DNA of 64,000 bases from Paenibacillus tundrae (GCF_036884255.1 NZ_CP145605.1:2356001-2420000); one strand, 5' to 3'; numbered from the stretch's first letter, positions 37,046-48,670 are shown. Program-made: numbers and translations. The notes: generated by a model from the sequence alone, not told the origin.

Positions 37046-37101
37046 GAGCCATCTCCCATGTCCGGCACAAGTTGAACTGAACCGGACACGGCGAGAGGCT
37101 C
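37046..37101 (+). other. Intercistronic hairpin between binding protein and permease
   Basis: Two nested stems: GAGCC (37046-37050) with GGCTC (37097-37101), and GTCCGG (37060-37065) with CCGGAC (37082-37087). There is no T run, so read-through is expected. Such elements often stabilise the upstream mRNA, giving more binding protein than permease. Confidence 0.6.
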
Positions 37102-37144
37102 TGTGGGTTCTACCCATGTTCCATGGAGAGAGAGGAGCCATACT

Positions 37145-38044
37145 GTGAAAGCCATGAATACAGGAGACAGTCTCCAAAAGAAAAATAATTTGACTGGATG
37201 GGCTTTTGTTTTGCTGGCTGTTGTCGGAATTGTTGCATTTTACTTCTATCCGATGGTCCAAGCGCTGCTCTTATCTTTCAAGTCTGGTGTAGGAGCCAAT
37301 CTTGAATTTACGGGCCTTTCTAACTACAAAAGATTGTTCATTGATACAACGTTCCGTACAGCATTATTCAATACGTTCATTTACTTGATCATTCAAGTTC
37401 CTGTAATGATTATTCTCGGTTTGTTTATTTCCGTATTGCTGAATGACAGCACATTGCGCTTCCGGAGCTTCTTCCGTACAGCGATTTTCTTGCCTTGTGT
37501 AACTTCACTTGTAGCTTACTCTGTTGTATTCAAATATTTGTTTGCTCCAGACGGTATGGTTAACCAAGCATTAATGGGCTTGCACATTATTGGCGATCCT
37601 ATTCAATGGATTACAGACCCGTTCTGGGCTAAAATTACGATCATAATCGCCGTTACTTGGCGTTGGACCGGATATAATATGATTTTCTATCTGTCATCTT
37701 TGCAAAACATCGATCAATCGATCTATGAAGCAGCAAGAATTGACGGAGCTAATGCATTCACTCAATTCTTCAAAATTACTGTACCTTTGCTCAAACCGAT
37801 TATCCTCTTCACATCGATCACATCAACGATTGGTACACTGCAAATCTTCGATGAGATTATGAATATTACCAAAGGTGGTCCGGGTAACGCGACCATGTCG
37901 ATCTCACAATATATCTACAACCTTTCGTTCAAATATTCACCAGACTTCGGTTATGCAGCAACAGTTTCGTATTCCATCGTAATTTTGATCATTATTTTGT
38001 CCATTATCCAGTTTAAAGTGGCAGGTGATAATAAAAATGGCTAA
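37145..38044 (+). CDS. Sugar ABC transporter permease, MalF-type
   Basis: A 299-residue inner-membrane permease with six expected membrane segments. The first, WAFVLLAVVGIVAFYFYPMV, is followed by an extracytoplasmic loop. The EAA motif that contacts the ATPase reads YEAARIDGANAFTQFFKITVPLLKP. GTG 37145 lies seven bases after AGAGGAG; an ATG upstream at 37103 has no ribosome binding site. It pairs with the next permease, which overlaps it by eight bases. No ATPase gene is present in the operon, as in other CUT1 systems that share an MsmX-type ATPase. Confidence 0.93.
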   Translation: MKAMNTGDSLQKKNNLTGWAFVLLAVVGIVAFYFYPMVQALLLSFKSGVGANLEFTGLSNYKRLFIDTTFRTALFNTFIYLIIQVPVMIILGLFISVLLNDSTLRFRSFFRTAIFLPCVTSLVAYSVVFKYLFAPDGMVNQALMGLHIIGDPIQWITDPFWAKITIIIAVTWRWTGYNMIFYLSSLQNIDQSIYEAARIDGANAFTQFFKITVPLLKPIILFTSITSTIGTLQIFDEIMNITKGGPGNATMSISQYIYNLSFKYSPDFGYAATVSYSIVILIIILSIIQFKVAGDNKNG

Positions 38045-38867
38045 AGCTAAAGCAAAACGGATTTTCACATACGTGTTCTTATCCATCGTCGCCTTTGTAT
38101 CCATTTTCCCATTTTTCTGGATGCTGGTCAGTGCAACAAATGCATCAGTTGATGTAACGAAGGGTAGATTGCTGCCAGGTTCAGCTTTCCTTGATAACTT
38201 CAGCAAGCTGCTTGATTCGACAAATCTAGTGCAGGCTCTGGGGAACTCAGCCCTGATATCAATCATTTCCACTGTGCTGGCATTGTTAATCGGCTCCATG
38301 GCTGGTTATGGTTTTGAAGTATACCGCACGAAGTCCCGTGATATCGTGTTTAATATTCTATTGTTGTCCATGATGATTCCATTTGCAGCGATCATGGTAC
38401 CACTATATCGTATGTTCGCAACGATCTCTGGGGTTACTCCAGTTATCGGAATTAACACAATGGCAGCTGTTATCCTGCCAACGATTGCCACAGCGTTCCT
38501 GATCTTCTTCTTCCGTCAGAACACCAAAATGTTCCCGAAAGATTTGCTGGAAGCTGGTCGTATTGATGGTCTGAGTGAACTTGGGATCTTCCTGAAGATC
38601 TACATGCCAACAATGAAAACAACATATGCAGCAGCTGCAATCATTACATTCATGAGCAGCTGGAATAACTATCTGTGGCCACTCATTGTGTTACAGACAC
38701 CTGATCAACAGACCATTCCATTGCTGATCTCGAACCTCGGTGCAGGTTATGCTCCGGATTACGGAGTAATCATGACAGCGATTGTTATTGCAACACTGCC
38801 TACAGCAATTGTATTCTTCATCATGCAGAAACACTTTGTTGCAGGTATGGTTGGTTCCGTTAAATAA
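38037..38867 (+). CDS. Sugar ABC transporter permease, MalG-type
   Basis: A 276-residue permease, partner of the preceding one. Membrane segments start at IFTYVFLSIVAFVSIFPFFWML. The EAA motif reads LEAGRIDGLSELGIFLKIYMPTMK, and the C-terminus ends FIMQKHFVAGMVGSVK, the usual MalG-type ending. ATG 38037 lies inside the stop region of the upstream gene (eight-base overlap) with GGCAGGTGAT before it, so translation is coupled. Confidence 0.93.
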   Translation: MAKAKAKRIFTYVFLSIVAFVSIFPFFWMLVSATNASVDVTKGRLLPGSAFLDNFSKLLDSTNLVQALGNSALISIISTVLALLIGSMAGYGFEVYRTKSRDIVFNILLLSMMIPFAAIMVPLYRMFATISGVTPVIGINTMAAVILPTIATAFLIFFFRQNTKMFPKDLLEAGRIDGLSELGIFLKIYMPTMKTTYAAAAIITFMSSWNNYLWPLIVLQTPDQQTIPLLISNLGAGYAPDYGVIMTAIVIATLPTAIVFFIMQKHFVAGMVGSVK

Positions 38868-38915
38868 TGAAAACAGCATAAACTGTCCAGAATGGACAGA
38901 GTGCAAGAGGAGAGA

Positions 38916-38950
38916 AGAGGACGCCAGAGATGGCGTGCCTCTGTCTTTCT
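38916..38950 (+). terminator. Possible partial terminator before lacZ
   Basis: AGAGG-AC-GCCA, GAGA loop, TGGC-GTG-CCTCT, followed by GTCTTTCTGTTTG. The T run is broken, so read-through into lacZ is possible. Confidence 0.55.
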
Positions 38951-39009
38951 GTTTGTTTAGGGAAATAGTTGCGTCGAGAGTATATAAAACAAGCAAATTT
39001 TCGTTCTAA

Positions 39010-42075
<3,066 letters not shown>

Positions 42076-42089
42076 TAGAAATAAGCAGT

Positions 42090-42124
42090 AAAGAGGTCTC
42101 CATCCGATGGAGGCCTCTTTCTTT
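42090..42124 (+). terminator. Terminator after lacZ
   Basis: AAAGAGGTCTCCATC is answered by GATGGAGGCCTCTTT with a T-G pair and a very tight loop (42090-42120), then CTTTTG. Confidence 0.8.
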
Positions 42125-42223
42125 TGGTGTAGGCTAATGCGGATGAACATTTTTCCATTGAAACCGTATCCAGACAAACTCGTATTAAATTAGATAGTAG
42201 ACATCGCATAATGGGGGGATTAC

Positions 42224-42532
42224 ATGATGAGTAGAAAAGCGAAAACGGGAGTATGGGTTACCTCTTTAGCTGTACTCGGCATTATCGTGGGGTGCTTCAT
42301 ATGGTATTTCAATACCGCTTCCGGAGAACGTGCACTCAAAACGATGAGATCGAATAATGCGGGTGGTCTTGAACGAGTAGTCAAAGTGTACAGCGATTCT
42401 GGTGAGTTGATCCATACGTACGAGGGCAAAATCGATCTACAAGATACGGAGTATGGCAATAAAGTATTATTTGATCTGGACGGTAAACGTATCGTTATCT
42501 ATAATGCGACGGTGATCAGTGAGGAGAAGTGA
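42224..42532 (+). CDS. Small single-membrane-segment protein, unknown
   Basis: A 102-residue protein with one N-terminal membrane segment (about 10-29) followed by an extracytoplasmic domain that reads VVKVYSDSGELIHTYEGKID...GKRIVIYNATVI. This pattern (a D-S-G-E-L...EGK...F-D-L-D-G-K-R) recalls small anchored proteins of phages and mobile elements of Bacillota (DUF5052 type), but I recall it only loosely. ATG 42224 or 42227, after GGGGGG. It starts the accessory block that runs to 48578. Confidence 0.65.
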   Translation: MMSRKAKTGVWVTSLAVLGIIVGCFIWYFNTASGERALKTMRSNNAGGLERVVKVYSDSGELIHTYEGKIDLQDTEYGNKVLFDLDGKRIVIYNATVISEEK

Positions 42533-42586
42533 TGTAATTATTAATGTAACTGATGTAATACCTTCTTCTGAAAAGGAGGCGTTGGT

Positions 42587-42871
42587 GTGAACACGGGAAT
42601 AGTGCTGCTTACGATGCTTGGTATGAGTGCCTTTTACGGTCTGATTGGATATTTCCTGATCGGATTTGTGGCTAGGAAAATATGGAGGCATTCCTTAGAT
42701 CGTTATCAAATTATACAGATTCTCCTCGTTCTATCCATAGTATTTGTCATTGTGCAAGCCATTCGATATCAAAGTTGGGCTCTGGCCTTGCCTATAACAG
42801 GCATTCTGGTGCCTATGATTAGTATGATGACAACGTATAGGAGAAAACAAGCAAAAAAACATATGGAATAA
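42587..42871 (+). CDS. Small integral membrane protein A, unknown
   Basis: A 94-residue protein with about three hydrophobic segments (3-25, 42-60, 64-82) and a basic tail (TYRRKQAKKHME). GTG 42587 is eight bases after AAAAGGAGG, an excellent site, so it is very probably translated. It resembles the next small protein in length, hydrophobic pattern and charge, suggesting a duplicated pair. No known function. Confidence 0.7.
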   Translation: MNTGIVLLTMLGMSAFYGLIGYFLIGFVARKIWRHSLDRYQIIQILLVLSIVFVIVQAIRYQSWALALPITGILVPMISMMTTYRRKQAKKHME

Positions 42872-42957
42872 CCATAAACGCCAAAGCAGATGGTAGAATC
42901 TTTATTTTATTGGTAAGATAGGGAAAATAGATGCGGAGTAAAGCGGGGAACTAAGAA

Positions 42958-43254
42958 ATGTATCTTTTGTCTGGATTCATCGTATTGTTAGGTGGAATAG
43001 CGATGTTGGTCTTGTGCTGTGTGCTGGTATACTTCTTCATATCTCTTGTTTCTCGCAAAGGCTTCAAGCGGATACTGCAAAAACATGACATTATCGAAAT
43101 CATGGTGTGGACGGGGTTGATCCTCTTATCGGCGATGTTGATTGTGCAACAATCATGGTTTGTACTTTTACCCATTGTGTTGTTGATGATGACGATGATC
43201 AAATTACGACGTACCAATCGGAAACTAAGAGCTATACTTGGCGAGGATACCTAA
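42958..43254 (+). CDS. Small integral membrane protein B, unknown
   Basis: A 98-residue protein with hydrophobic segments at about 4-33, 48-64 and 67-80 and a basic C-terminus (KLRRTNRKLRAILGE). It shares the layout of the preceding protein: an N-terminal hairpin ending in a short basic stretch (SRKGFKRIL versus ARKIWRHSL), then I-I-x-I repeats. ATG 42958 has only a weak upstream GGGGAA site. A terminator follows, which closes the small-protein unit. Confidence 0.65.
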   Translation: MYLLSGFIVLLGGIAMLVLCCVLVYFFISLVSRKGFKRILQKHDIIEIMVWTGLILLSAMLIVQQSWFVLLPIVLLMMTMIKLRRTNRKLRAILGEDT

Positions 43255-43303
43255 ATATGCCTCCGTATACAATGACACATACTATATAGATTAACGAGTG
43301 AAG

Positions 43304-43338
43304 GTTGACTAAATGACCTATATTAGTCGGCCTTTTTT
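43304..43338 (+). terminator. Terminator after the small membrane proteins
   Basis: GTTGACTAA (43304-43312) pairs with TTAGTCGGC (43323-43331), two G-T pairs, followed by six Ts. Confidence 0.8.
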
Positions 43339-43421
43339 AATATGGAATTAACGTAGACATATTCTTACATTGAAGAAAAAAAGGTTTACATAATCTACGA
43401 AATACTAATCTGGAGGGTATT

Positions 43422-44357
43422 ATGGAATTTCAACCAATCTACATACATGGGAAATTAACGATACCAAAGATCGAGCTCAATCTGGATAGCAATACAGTGG
43501 TTGGCATTATAACAGACTTGAAACGAAAGCAGCTTTTGATGGATCAATTGGTCGATCAAGCGCAATATCATTTGCTTCGAGTACAACAAGGCGAATATAT
43601 GAATCTAAGGGTAGAAGAGCTAATTACGTTTCTAATTCGAGTAACGGAAAGGACGGATCGTGTTGCTAAGTTAATCGATTATTTTGCTTTACAAGGTGAG
43701 CGGAAGGTAAAAATGAAGCATCTAAGCCCGTCGAGAAGAATGTATGTGACATTGCTGCGCGTATTTTTTGCACATCAGCCCACCCTTGTATTGGAGGAGC
43801 CTTATTTCTATCTGGAAGAAGACGATCGTCGTCATTTCAAGCAGATTTTAGATGATCTTTCAAAAGGCAAACAGATCTTGATTCTAACTTCGAATTTAGA
43901 GGATGCGATGATATCGTGTGATACAATTTATCGTCTGAACGAAGCGGGATTTCATCCACTGGACATTCGTGATACAGAAGTTGATGAACAGGGGGTACAG
44001 GAACAAGATCAAGCGAATATAACGCTGCAGAAAATTTATACGAAAAAAAATGATAAAGTAATTTTATTTAATCCGCCTGAAATTGATTACATAGAAAGTC
44101 TGAATGGTTCGATTCTTGTCCATGTTGGTGGAGAAAGTTTTGACTGTGCTCTGACGTTAACCGAGCTTGAACAGCGATTGTTGAATTTCGGATTTTTTAG
44201 ATGTCATCGTTCTTACATCGTGAACCTACAAAAAGTTAGAGAGATTATTACCTGGACGAAGAATAGCTATAGCTTGAGACTAGACACAGGCAAAGATGCG
44301 GTAGTCCCATTATCGCGTTCCAAATTACAAGAATTAAAAGTACATCTCAACATTTGA
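43422..44357 (+). CDS. LytTR-domain regulator fused to an ABC-ATPase-like domain without P-loop
   Basis: A 311-residue protein. Residues 1-190 look like an ABC ATPase: a signature-like LSPSRRMYVTLLRVFF, a Walker B-like TLVLEEPYFYLEEDDR, and an H-loop-like ILTSNLEDAMISCD. The P-loop position, however, reads VVGIITDLKRKQLLM, with no GxxGxGK, so ATP hydrolysis is unlikely. Residues about 212-311 form a LytTR DNA-binding domain (IDYIESLNGSILVHV...FFRCHRSYIVNLQKVREI). There is no receiver domain. It sits upstream of an ABC-2 exporter pair, its likely target. Such fusions are known in Bacillota, but their signal is not. ATG 43422 follows GGAGG. Confidence 0.85.
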   Translation: MEFQPIYIHGKLTIPKIELNLDSNTVVGIITDLKRKQLLMDQLVDQAQYHLLRVQQGEYMNLRVEELITFLIRVTERTDRVAKLIDYFALQGERKVKMKHLSPSRRMYVTLLRVFFAHQPTLVLEEPYFYLEEDDRRHFKQILDDLSKGKQILILTSNLEDAMISCDTIYRLNEAGFHPLDIRDTEVDEQGVQEQDQANITLQKIYTKKNDKVILFNPPEIDYIESLNGSILVHVGGESFDCALTLTELEQRLLNFGFFRCHRSYIVNLQKVREIITWTKNSYSLRLDTGKDAVVPLSRSKLQELKVHLNI

Positions 44358-44373
44358 TTTCCGGGGAAATATC

Positions 44374-44537
44374 TAGGGTGTGTCTGAACACTCCGGAGGG
44401 AGCAGATCTTATTGAATTTTCGTTCCAAGCAAGGAAGTTTTCCGCAGGCGTGTCGGGGCACGTCAAGGGAAAGTGACGTAGCAGGGGGCGAAAAGGCGGT
44501 AGAAGATGCACTTCAGCGAGTTTTGGGACACACCCTG
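44374..44537. mobile_element. MITE-like element with terminal inverted repeats and 5-bp target duplication
   Basis: A 164-bp non-coding element. Its left end AGGGTGTGTC (44375-44384) is the exact inverse of its right end GACACACCCT (44527-44536). The direct repeat ATATC flanks both sides (44369-44373 and 44538-44542). The interior is GC-richer than its surroundings and encodes nothing credible. A diverged relative lies at about 52923-53100. A second copy of the right-end word TTCAGCGAGTTTTG (44512-44525) stands just outside at 44585-44598. The parent transposase is not in the window. Confidence 0.65.
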
Positions 44538-44659
44538 ATATCCATTCAGTCCATATGGGTACCATTCAGATGCGCACAGCTACATTTCAGCGAGTTTTGA
44601 TGGTTGATAGCATGTAATCTTAATATGCTGAGAACATCAACGGTAAGGAAGTGATCTGA

Positions 44660-45505
44660 ATGAACATGATTCAAGTCGAGCATATTCGAAAGAGATTTGG
44701 TGATAAAGATGCATTATCAGAAGTCTCTTTTTCGATTCCCCGAGGTGAAATTTTTGGTTTTCTTGGCCCGAGTGGTTCAGGAAAAACAACATTAATTAAG
44801 ATATTAACTGCGCAGTTAACTCCAACGAGTGGAAAGGCTAAGGTGTTTGACCAGTCGGCATCGATGATGTATCAATCGGCTCAGAAGATGCGTTTTGGTA
44901 TGTTGTCTGATACCAGCGGACTATATGAGAGGTTAACGGTAGAAGAAAATCTAGAGTTATATCGTCAGTTATATGATCTCTCTCCGTCCTCGATTGATAA
45001 AGTATTGCAATTCGTGAATTTAGTTGGAGAACGTAAAAAGAAGGTTCATCTCTTGTCGAAAGGAATGCGTCAGCGTGTTCTTTTGGCATGCGCGGTGATC
45101 CATGAGCCGGAATTATTATTTTTGGATGAACCTACCTCGGCCTTAGATCCAGTGAACTCTTTACATATCTATAAAGGGCTGCGTTACTTAAACGAGAAAG
45201 GAACTACGATTTTCCTAACAACACATGACATGGCAGAAGCTGAATTGTTATGTGACCGTATAGCGATTTTGTATGAAGGGAAAATTCAAACCATTGGAAA
45301 GCCCAAGGAGCTAAAAAAACAACATCGGGAAAACATCATATCTGTCGAACTATTTAATGGGGAATCGTACGAGCTTCCGATGAATGCAGAAACAGCTAAC
45401 CTCATTGCAGATTGGATGAAACAAGGACGAATTGATCGAGTAGAAACAAAAGAGCCGAGTCTTGGCGAGATCTTTATCAAACTGACAGGAAGTGAGTTAC
45501 TATGA
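44660..45505 (+). CDS. ABC-2-type transporter ATPase
   Basis: A 281-residue ATPase with complete motifs: Walker A GPSGSGKTT (36-44), signature LLSKGMRQRV, Walker B LLFLDEPTSALDP and the switch His in TTHDMAEAE. Its C-terminal extension (about 215-281) is typical of drug/bacteriocin-type ABC-2 exporters. ATG 44660 follows GGAAGTGAT. Its stop overlaps the permease start (ATGA), so the two are one unit. Exports or inserts a peptide, lipid or drug; which one is unknown. Confidence 0.93.
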   Translation: MNMIQVEHIRKRFGDKDALSEVSFSIPRGEIFGFLGPSGSGKTTLIKILTAQLTPTSGKAKVFDQSASMMYQSAQKMRFGMLSDTSGLYERLTVEENLELYRQLYDLSPSSIDKVLQFVNLVGERKKKVHLLSKGMRQRVLLACAVIHEPELLFLDEPTSALDPVNSLHIYKGLRYLNEKGTTIFLTTHDMAEAELLCDRIAILYEGKIQTIGKPKELKKQHRENIISVELFNGESYELPMNAETANLIADWMKQGRIDRVETKEPSLGEIFIKLTGSELL

Positions 45506-46209
45506 GTATCTCATTAAAGCGTATTCGAGCAATATTTATTAAGGATTACAAAGAATTCTCACGTAATTACGGCATTTCCGTTATTTTAATTATTCCAATT
45601 GTCTTTGCCTTTCTATTTCGTGGTGCTGATTCGTCTTCGGGAGCTATTGCTTTTCTTCTCAATTGCTCATTTGTAATTCTGACTTGTCTAGCACAAGCTT
45701 GTTTAATAGCTGAAGAAAAGGAACGTAATACATTGCGTTCTTTAATGATGACCCCTGCGACAACCACTGATGTTTTAATTGGAAAAAGTGCTTTGGTGTT
45801 TGTCATGTCTGGTGTTGTTCTCGCAATCGTTACATACATATTGGGGTACGAGCCAGCTAGTATGTGGGCGTATGTGGCAGCACTCTTCATATCGACTATC
45901 CTATATACTGCAATCGGAACGATATGTGGTCTGTTCTCTAAGACGCTACTTGAGGCATCGTTAACTATACTTCCTGTAGCGACCATATTTGCTGGGGCAC
46001 CTTGGGGAGCGCAACTTGTGAATGACTATCCGATCTTTAAACTGCTGGAGTACATGCCAAGCAGTCAATTTGTACATTTATTAAGCGTCTCTCCTGCGGG
46101 CTATACGATGGGAGAACTATTGAAGCCACTGCTTATTATTTTGGTATGGACGATTGTATTAACAATCGTATCTGTAATTCTATATCAGCGACGGTTAAAG
46201 GATGAGTAG
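45502..46209 (+). CDS. ABC-2-type transporter permease
   Basis: A 235-residue permease with six hydrophobic segments (starting YGISVILIIPIVFAFLF; ending LLIILVWTIVLTIVSVILY) and the cytosolic loop EEKERNTLRSLMMTPATTTDVLIGK, a hallmark of the ABC-2 family. Half-size, so it acts as a homodimer with two copies of the coupled ATPase. It is followed 84 bases later by the SecA-like gene. Confidence 0.9.
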   Translation: MSISLKRIRAIFIKDYKEFSRNYGISVILIIPIVFAFLFRGADSSSGAIAFLLNCSFVILTCLAQACLIAEEKERNTLRSLMMTPATTTDVLIGKSALVFVMSGVVLAIVTYILGYEPASMWAYVAALFISTILYTAIGTICGLFSKTLLEASLTILPVATIFAGAPWGAQLVNDYPIFKLLEYMPSSQFVHLLSVSPAGYTMGELLKPLLIILVWTIVLTIVSVILYQRRLKDE

Positions 46210-46292
46210 ATAAATAAACGCTTAGGAAGCGTTCTAATTTAACTTACGTTAGTCATCATCGAATCATTTCGTTTTGCCAAGGGGGGCTGAAT

Positions 46293-48578
46293 GTGCGAAA
46301 TACCGTCGTGAAGTTGGTACAAGAGTTCAAAGACCGTGATTCCAGACAGAGGCTGGAAGGCTACCGAAGCATCGTTAACTTGATTAGAAAACAGGACTTA
46401 GAAGCATGGGACGATGGACAATTACAAGCTGAATTTCTCCGATTGCAAAGAGAGGCTAACTCGGGCACAGCCTTAGAGGAATTACTTGTTGATCTCTATG
46501 CATTGGTCTGTGAGGTCGCGAAGAGACAGCTTGATATGCAGCCATATGATGTGCAGATAATAGCTGCGATTGCACTACATGAGAGTGTACTGATCGAGCA
46601 GCAAACCGGGGAAGGGAAAACCCTATCTGCTGTGATGACCGCTTGTTTGAATGCATTGACTGGTCACGGGGTTCATGTGCTGACGTTTAACGATTATTTA
46701 GCACATCGCGATGCGAAGTGGATGGAGCCAATCTATCGATTTCTAGGCTTAACAGTAAGTTCGGTTCAAGCGGGTATGAGTCTGAGCGAGAAACGTGGAG
46801 CCTATGCCAAGGATATAACGTATGTTACGGCTAAAGAAGCCGGATTTGACTACTTGCGGGATACCATTGCATTATCCAAAGACGAACTGGTTCATCGTCC
46901 TTTCCATTACGTTATTATCGACGAGGCAGATTCCTTACTACTTGATGAAGCGAGGGTTCCATTAGTTATCAGTGGCGCATCAGGTACTTCTAGCGATGAC
47001 TTTATTCAATTTGCTGAAGTGGTTCGACAGCTCGTGCCATTAGAGCATTTTCATTTCGACGAATTCCAACGTAACGTATATTTGAATGAAGCAGGCTCAG
47101 CAAGAGCAGAGTCATTGCTTGAATGTGGCAATTTATACGACAGCCATAACAGTCATTTGTTAACGTCATTAAATTGTGCGTTACATGCCGAAACGTTGCT
47201 AAGAAGAGATGTCGATTACATCGTTAGAGATGGTGGAATAGAGCTGATTGAAGAATTTACGGGTCGTGTGGCAGAGAATCGATACTTACCTGAAGGACTG
47301 CAAACGGCACTTATGGCAAAGGAAGGACTGCAATCAAAAGTTGGCGGGAAGATCCTTGGAACGATTACGATTCAACACTTTATTAGTCTGTATCCAAGAA
47401 TTAGCGGAATGACGGCTACAGCGCTCGCTTCCAGCATGGAATTTAAAAGGATGTATGAACTTGAGGTTGTTGAGATTCCGCCCAACCAAACAAATAAACG
47501 AATCGATCATCCACATAGAATATACACACACCAAGAAGCCAAACTCAAAGCACTGGTGCAAGAAATCGTGACTGTTCATGCAACGGGGCGTCCAATGCTT
47601 ATAGGTACGTCAAGCGTTCAAGAGTCTGACAAGCTAGCGGAGGCACTAACTGTTGCGGGCGTAGATTGCCATATTTTGAATGCAAAGAATGATGCGAAAG
47701 AGGCTCAAATGATTGCCAGAGCCGGAGAAATTGGCGCTGTAACGGTGTCGACCAATATGGCAGGACGTGGTGTCGATATTCGACTTGGGGGAGGCGATCT
47801 TACTCAAGTAGACCGAGTTTCGAAACTGGGTGGGTTGTATGTCATTGGGACACATATGAACGAAAGTTTGCGGATAGATAACCAGCTACGTGGACGCTCT
47901 GGTCGCCAAGGAGACCCTGGGGATTCTGTTTTTTATGTAAGTTTAGAGGATGATTTGTTAGTTCAATTCGGCATTCATGATGCGATTCGGGTGCCTAAGC
48001 AAGATGAGGTTCTCGATGCGCCGATAGTACACAACAAATTAGAACATACTCAGCGTGTTATGATGGGGCAAAACTTCGATCTTCAGCAGGAACTGAACCG
48101 TTATTCGGATATGATAGAAGATCAGAGACGAATTCTACATAAGGAAAGGTTCTCTATACTGAATGGGGATTTACCGATGAGTCCTTCGGAGCAGCGGGTT
48201 CGCCTTTTTTATATCGATGAGTTCTGGGCAGACCATCTAGCATATGCATCTTATATGCGGGAAAGCATCCACCTGGAGAGCCTTACTAACCAGAATCCAT
48301 TGGATGAATTCCACAGACATATCACCGAAGCATTTGAACAACTTCCGGCTAAAATAGCTAAGGAGTCGGCAAATATGCTAACAAGGCTCGATGGGTCGAA
48401 TGATCCAGCCAAATGGGAGCAGTTCGGTCTAAAGAGTCCTACCTCCACTAATACCTATATGATCAGCGATCAGTACATGGATTACTTACAGAATCGCAGT
48501 TCTTGGAATGCGGGCACTATCGTTGCTTTTTGGATCCGTAGGATGTTAAAGCCAGTATTCGGGTGGTCCAAATTTTGA
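46293..48578 (+). CDS. Divergent second SecA-like ATPase (SecA2-type)
   Basis: A 761-residue motor ATPase of the SecA family, shorter than housekeeping SecA (about 840). NBD1: DMQPYDVQIIAAIALHE, Walker A QQTGEGKTLS (105-110), FNDYLAHRDAKW, IIDEADSLLLDEAR. The preprotein cross-linking domain is about 220-365. NBD2: GTSSVQESDKL, STNMAGRGVDIRLGGG, NQLRGRSGRQGDPG. Helical scaffold: DEFWADHLAYASYMRESIHLE. The C-terminal linker with its zinc-binding Cys motif is missing. GTG 46293 is six bases after GGGGGG. No SecY2 or accessory Sec glycosylation genes are near, so it probably works with the normal SecYEG for a special substrate. The neighbouring ABC exporter may or may not be related. Confidence 0.88.
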   Translation: MRNTVVKLVQEFKDRDSRQRLEGYRSIVNLIRKQDLEAWDDGQLQAEFLRLQREANSGTALEELLVDLYALVCEVAKRQLDMQPYDVQIIAAIALHESVLIEQQTGEGKTLSAVMTACLNALTGHGVHVLTFNDYLAHRDAKWMEPIYRFLGLTVSSVQAGMSLSEKRGAYAKDITYVTAKEAGFDYLRDTIALSKDELVHRPFHYVIIDEADSLLLDEARVPLVISGASGTSSDDFIQFAEVVRQLVPLEHFHFDEFQRNVYLNEAGSARAESLLECGNLYDSHNSHLLTSLNCALHAETLLRRDVDYIVRDGGIELIEEFTGRVAENRYLPEGLQTALMAKEGLQSKVGGKILGTITIQHFISLYPRISGMTATALASSMEFKRMYELEVVEIPPNQTNKRIDHPHRIYTHQEAKLKALVQEIVTVHATGRPMLIGTSSVQESDKLAEALTVAGVDCHILNAKNDAKEAQMIARAGEIGAVTVSTNMAGRGVDIRLGGGDLTQVDRVSKLGGLYVIGTHMNESLRIDNQLRGRSGRQGDPGDSVFYVSLEDDLLVQFGIHDAIRVPKQDEVLDAPIVHNKLEHTQRVMMGQNFDLQQELNRYSDMIEDQRRILHKERFSILNGDLPMSPSEQRVRLFYIDEFWADHLAYASYMRESIHLESLTNQNPLDEFHRHITEAFEQLPAKIAKESANMLTRLDGSNDPAKWEQFGLKSPTSTNTYMISDQYMDYLQNRSSWNAGTIVAFWIRRMLKPVFGWSKF

Positions 48579-48610
48579 TCAGGTCAACAGCACACGAACA
48601 ACAAAATAAA

Positions 48611-48670
48611 AACCTACCAGAAATCGCTCTGATAGGCTTTTATTCGGAGACCTCTTTCGAGGTCTCCTTT
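48611..48670 (+). terminator. Two tandem terminator hairpins after the SecA-like gene
   Basis: CCTACCAG with CTGATAGG (one mismatch) then CTTTTAT at 48611-48643, and a perfect GGAGACCTC-tttc-GAGGTCTCC (48646-48667) then TTTC. Confidence 0.75.

Noticed and set aside
37103..37144. Longer N-terminus of the MalF-type permease
   Set aside because: The extra 14 codons precede the ribosome binding site at 37131-37137; GTG 37145 fits better.
44412..44600. 62-codon rightward frame across the MITE-like element
   Set aside because: It crosses the element end and its flank, has no ribosome binding site, and no protein pattern.
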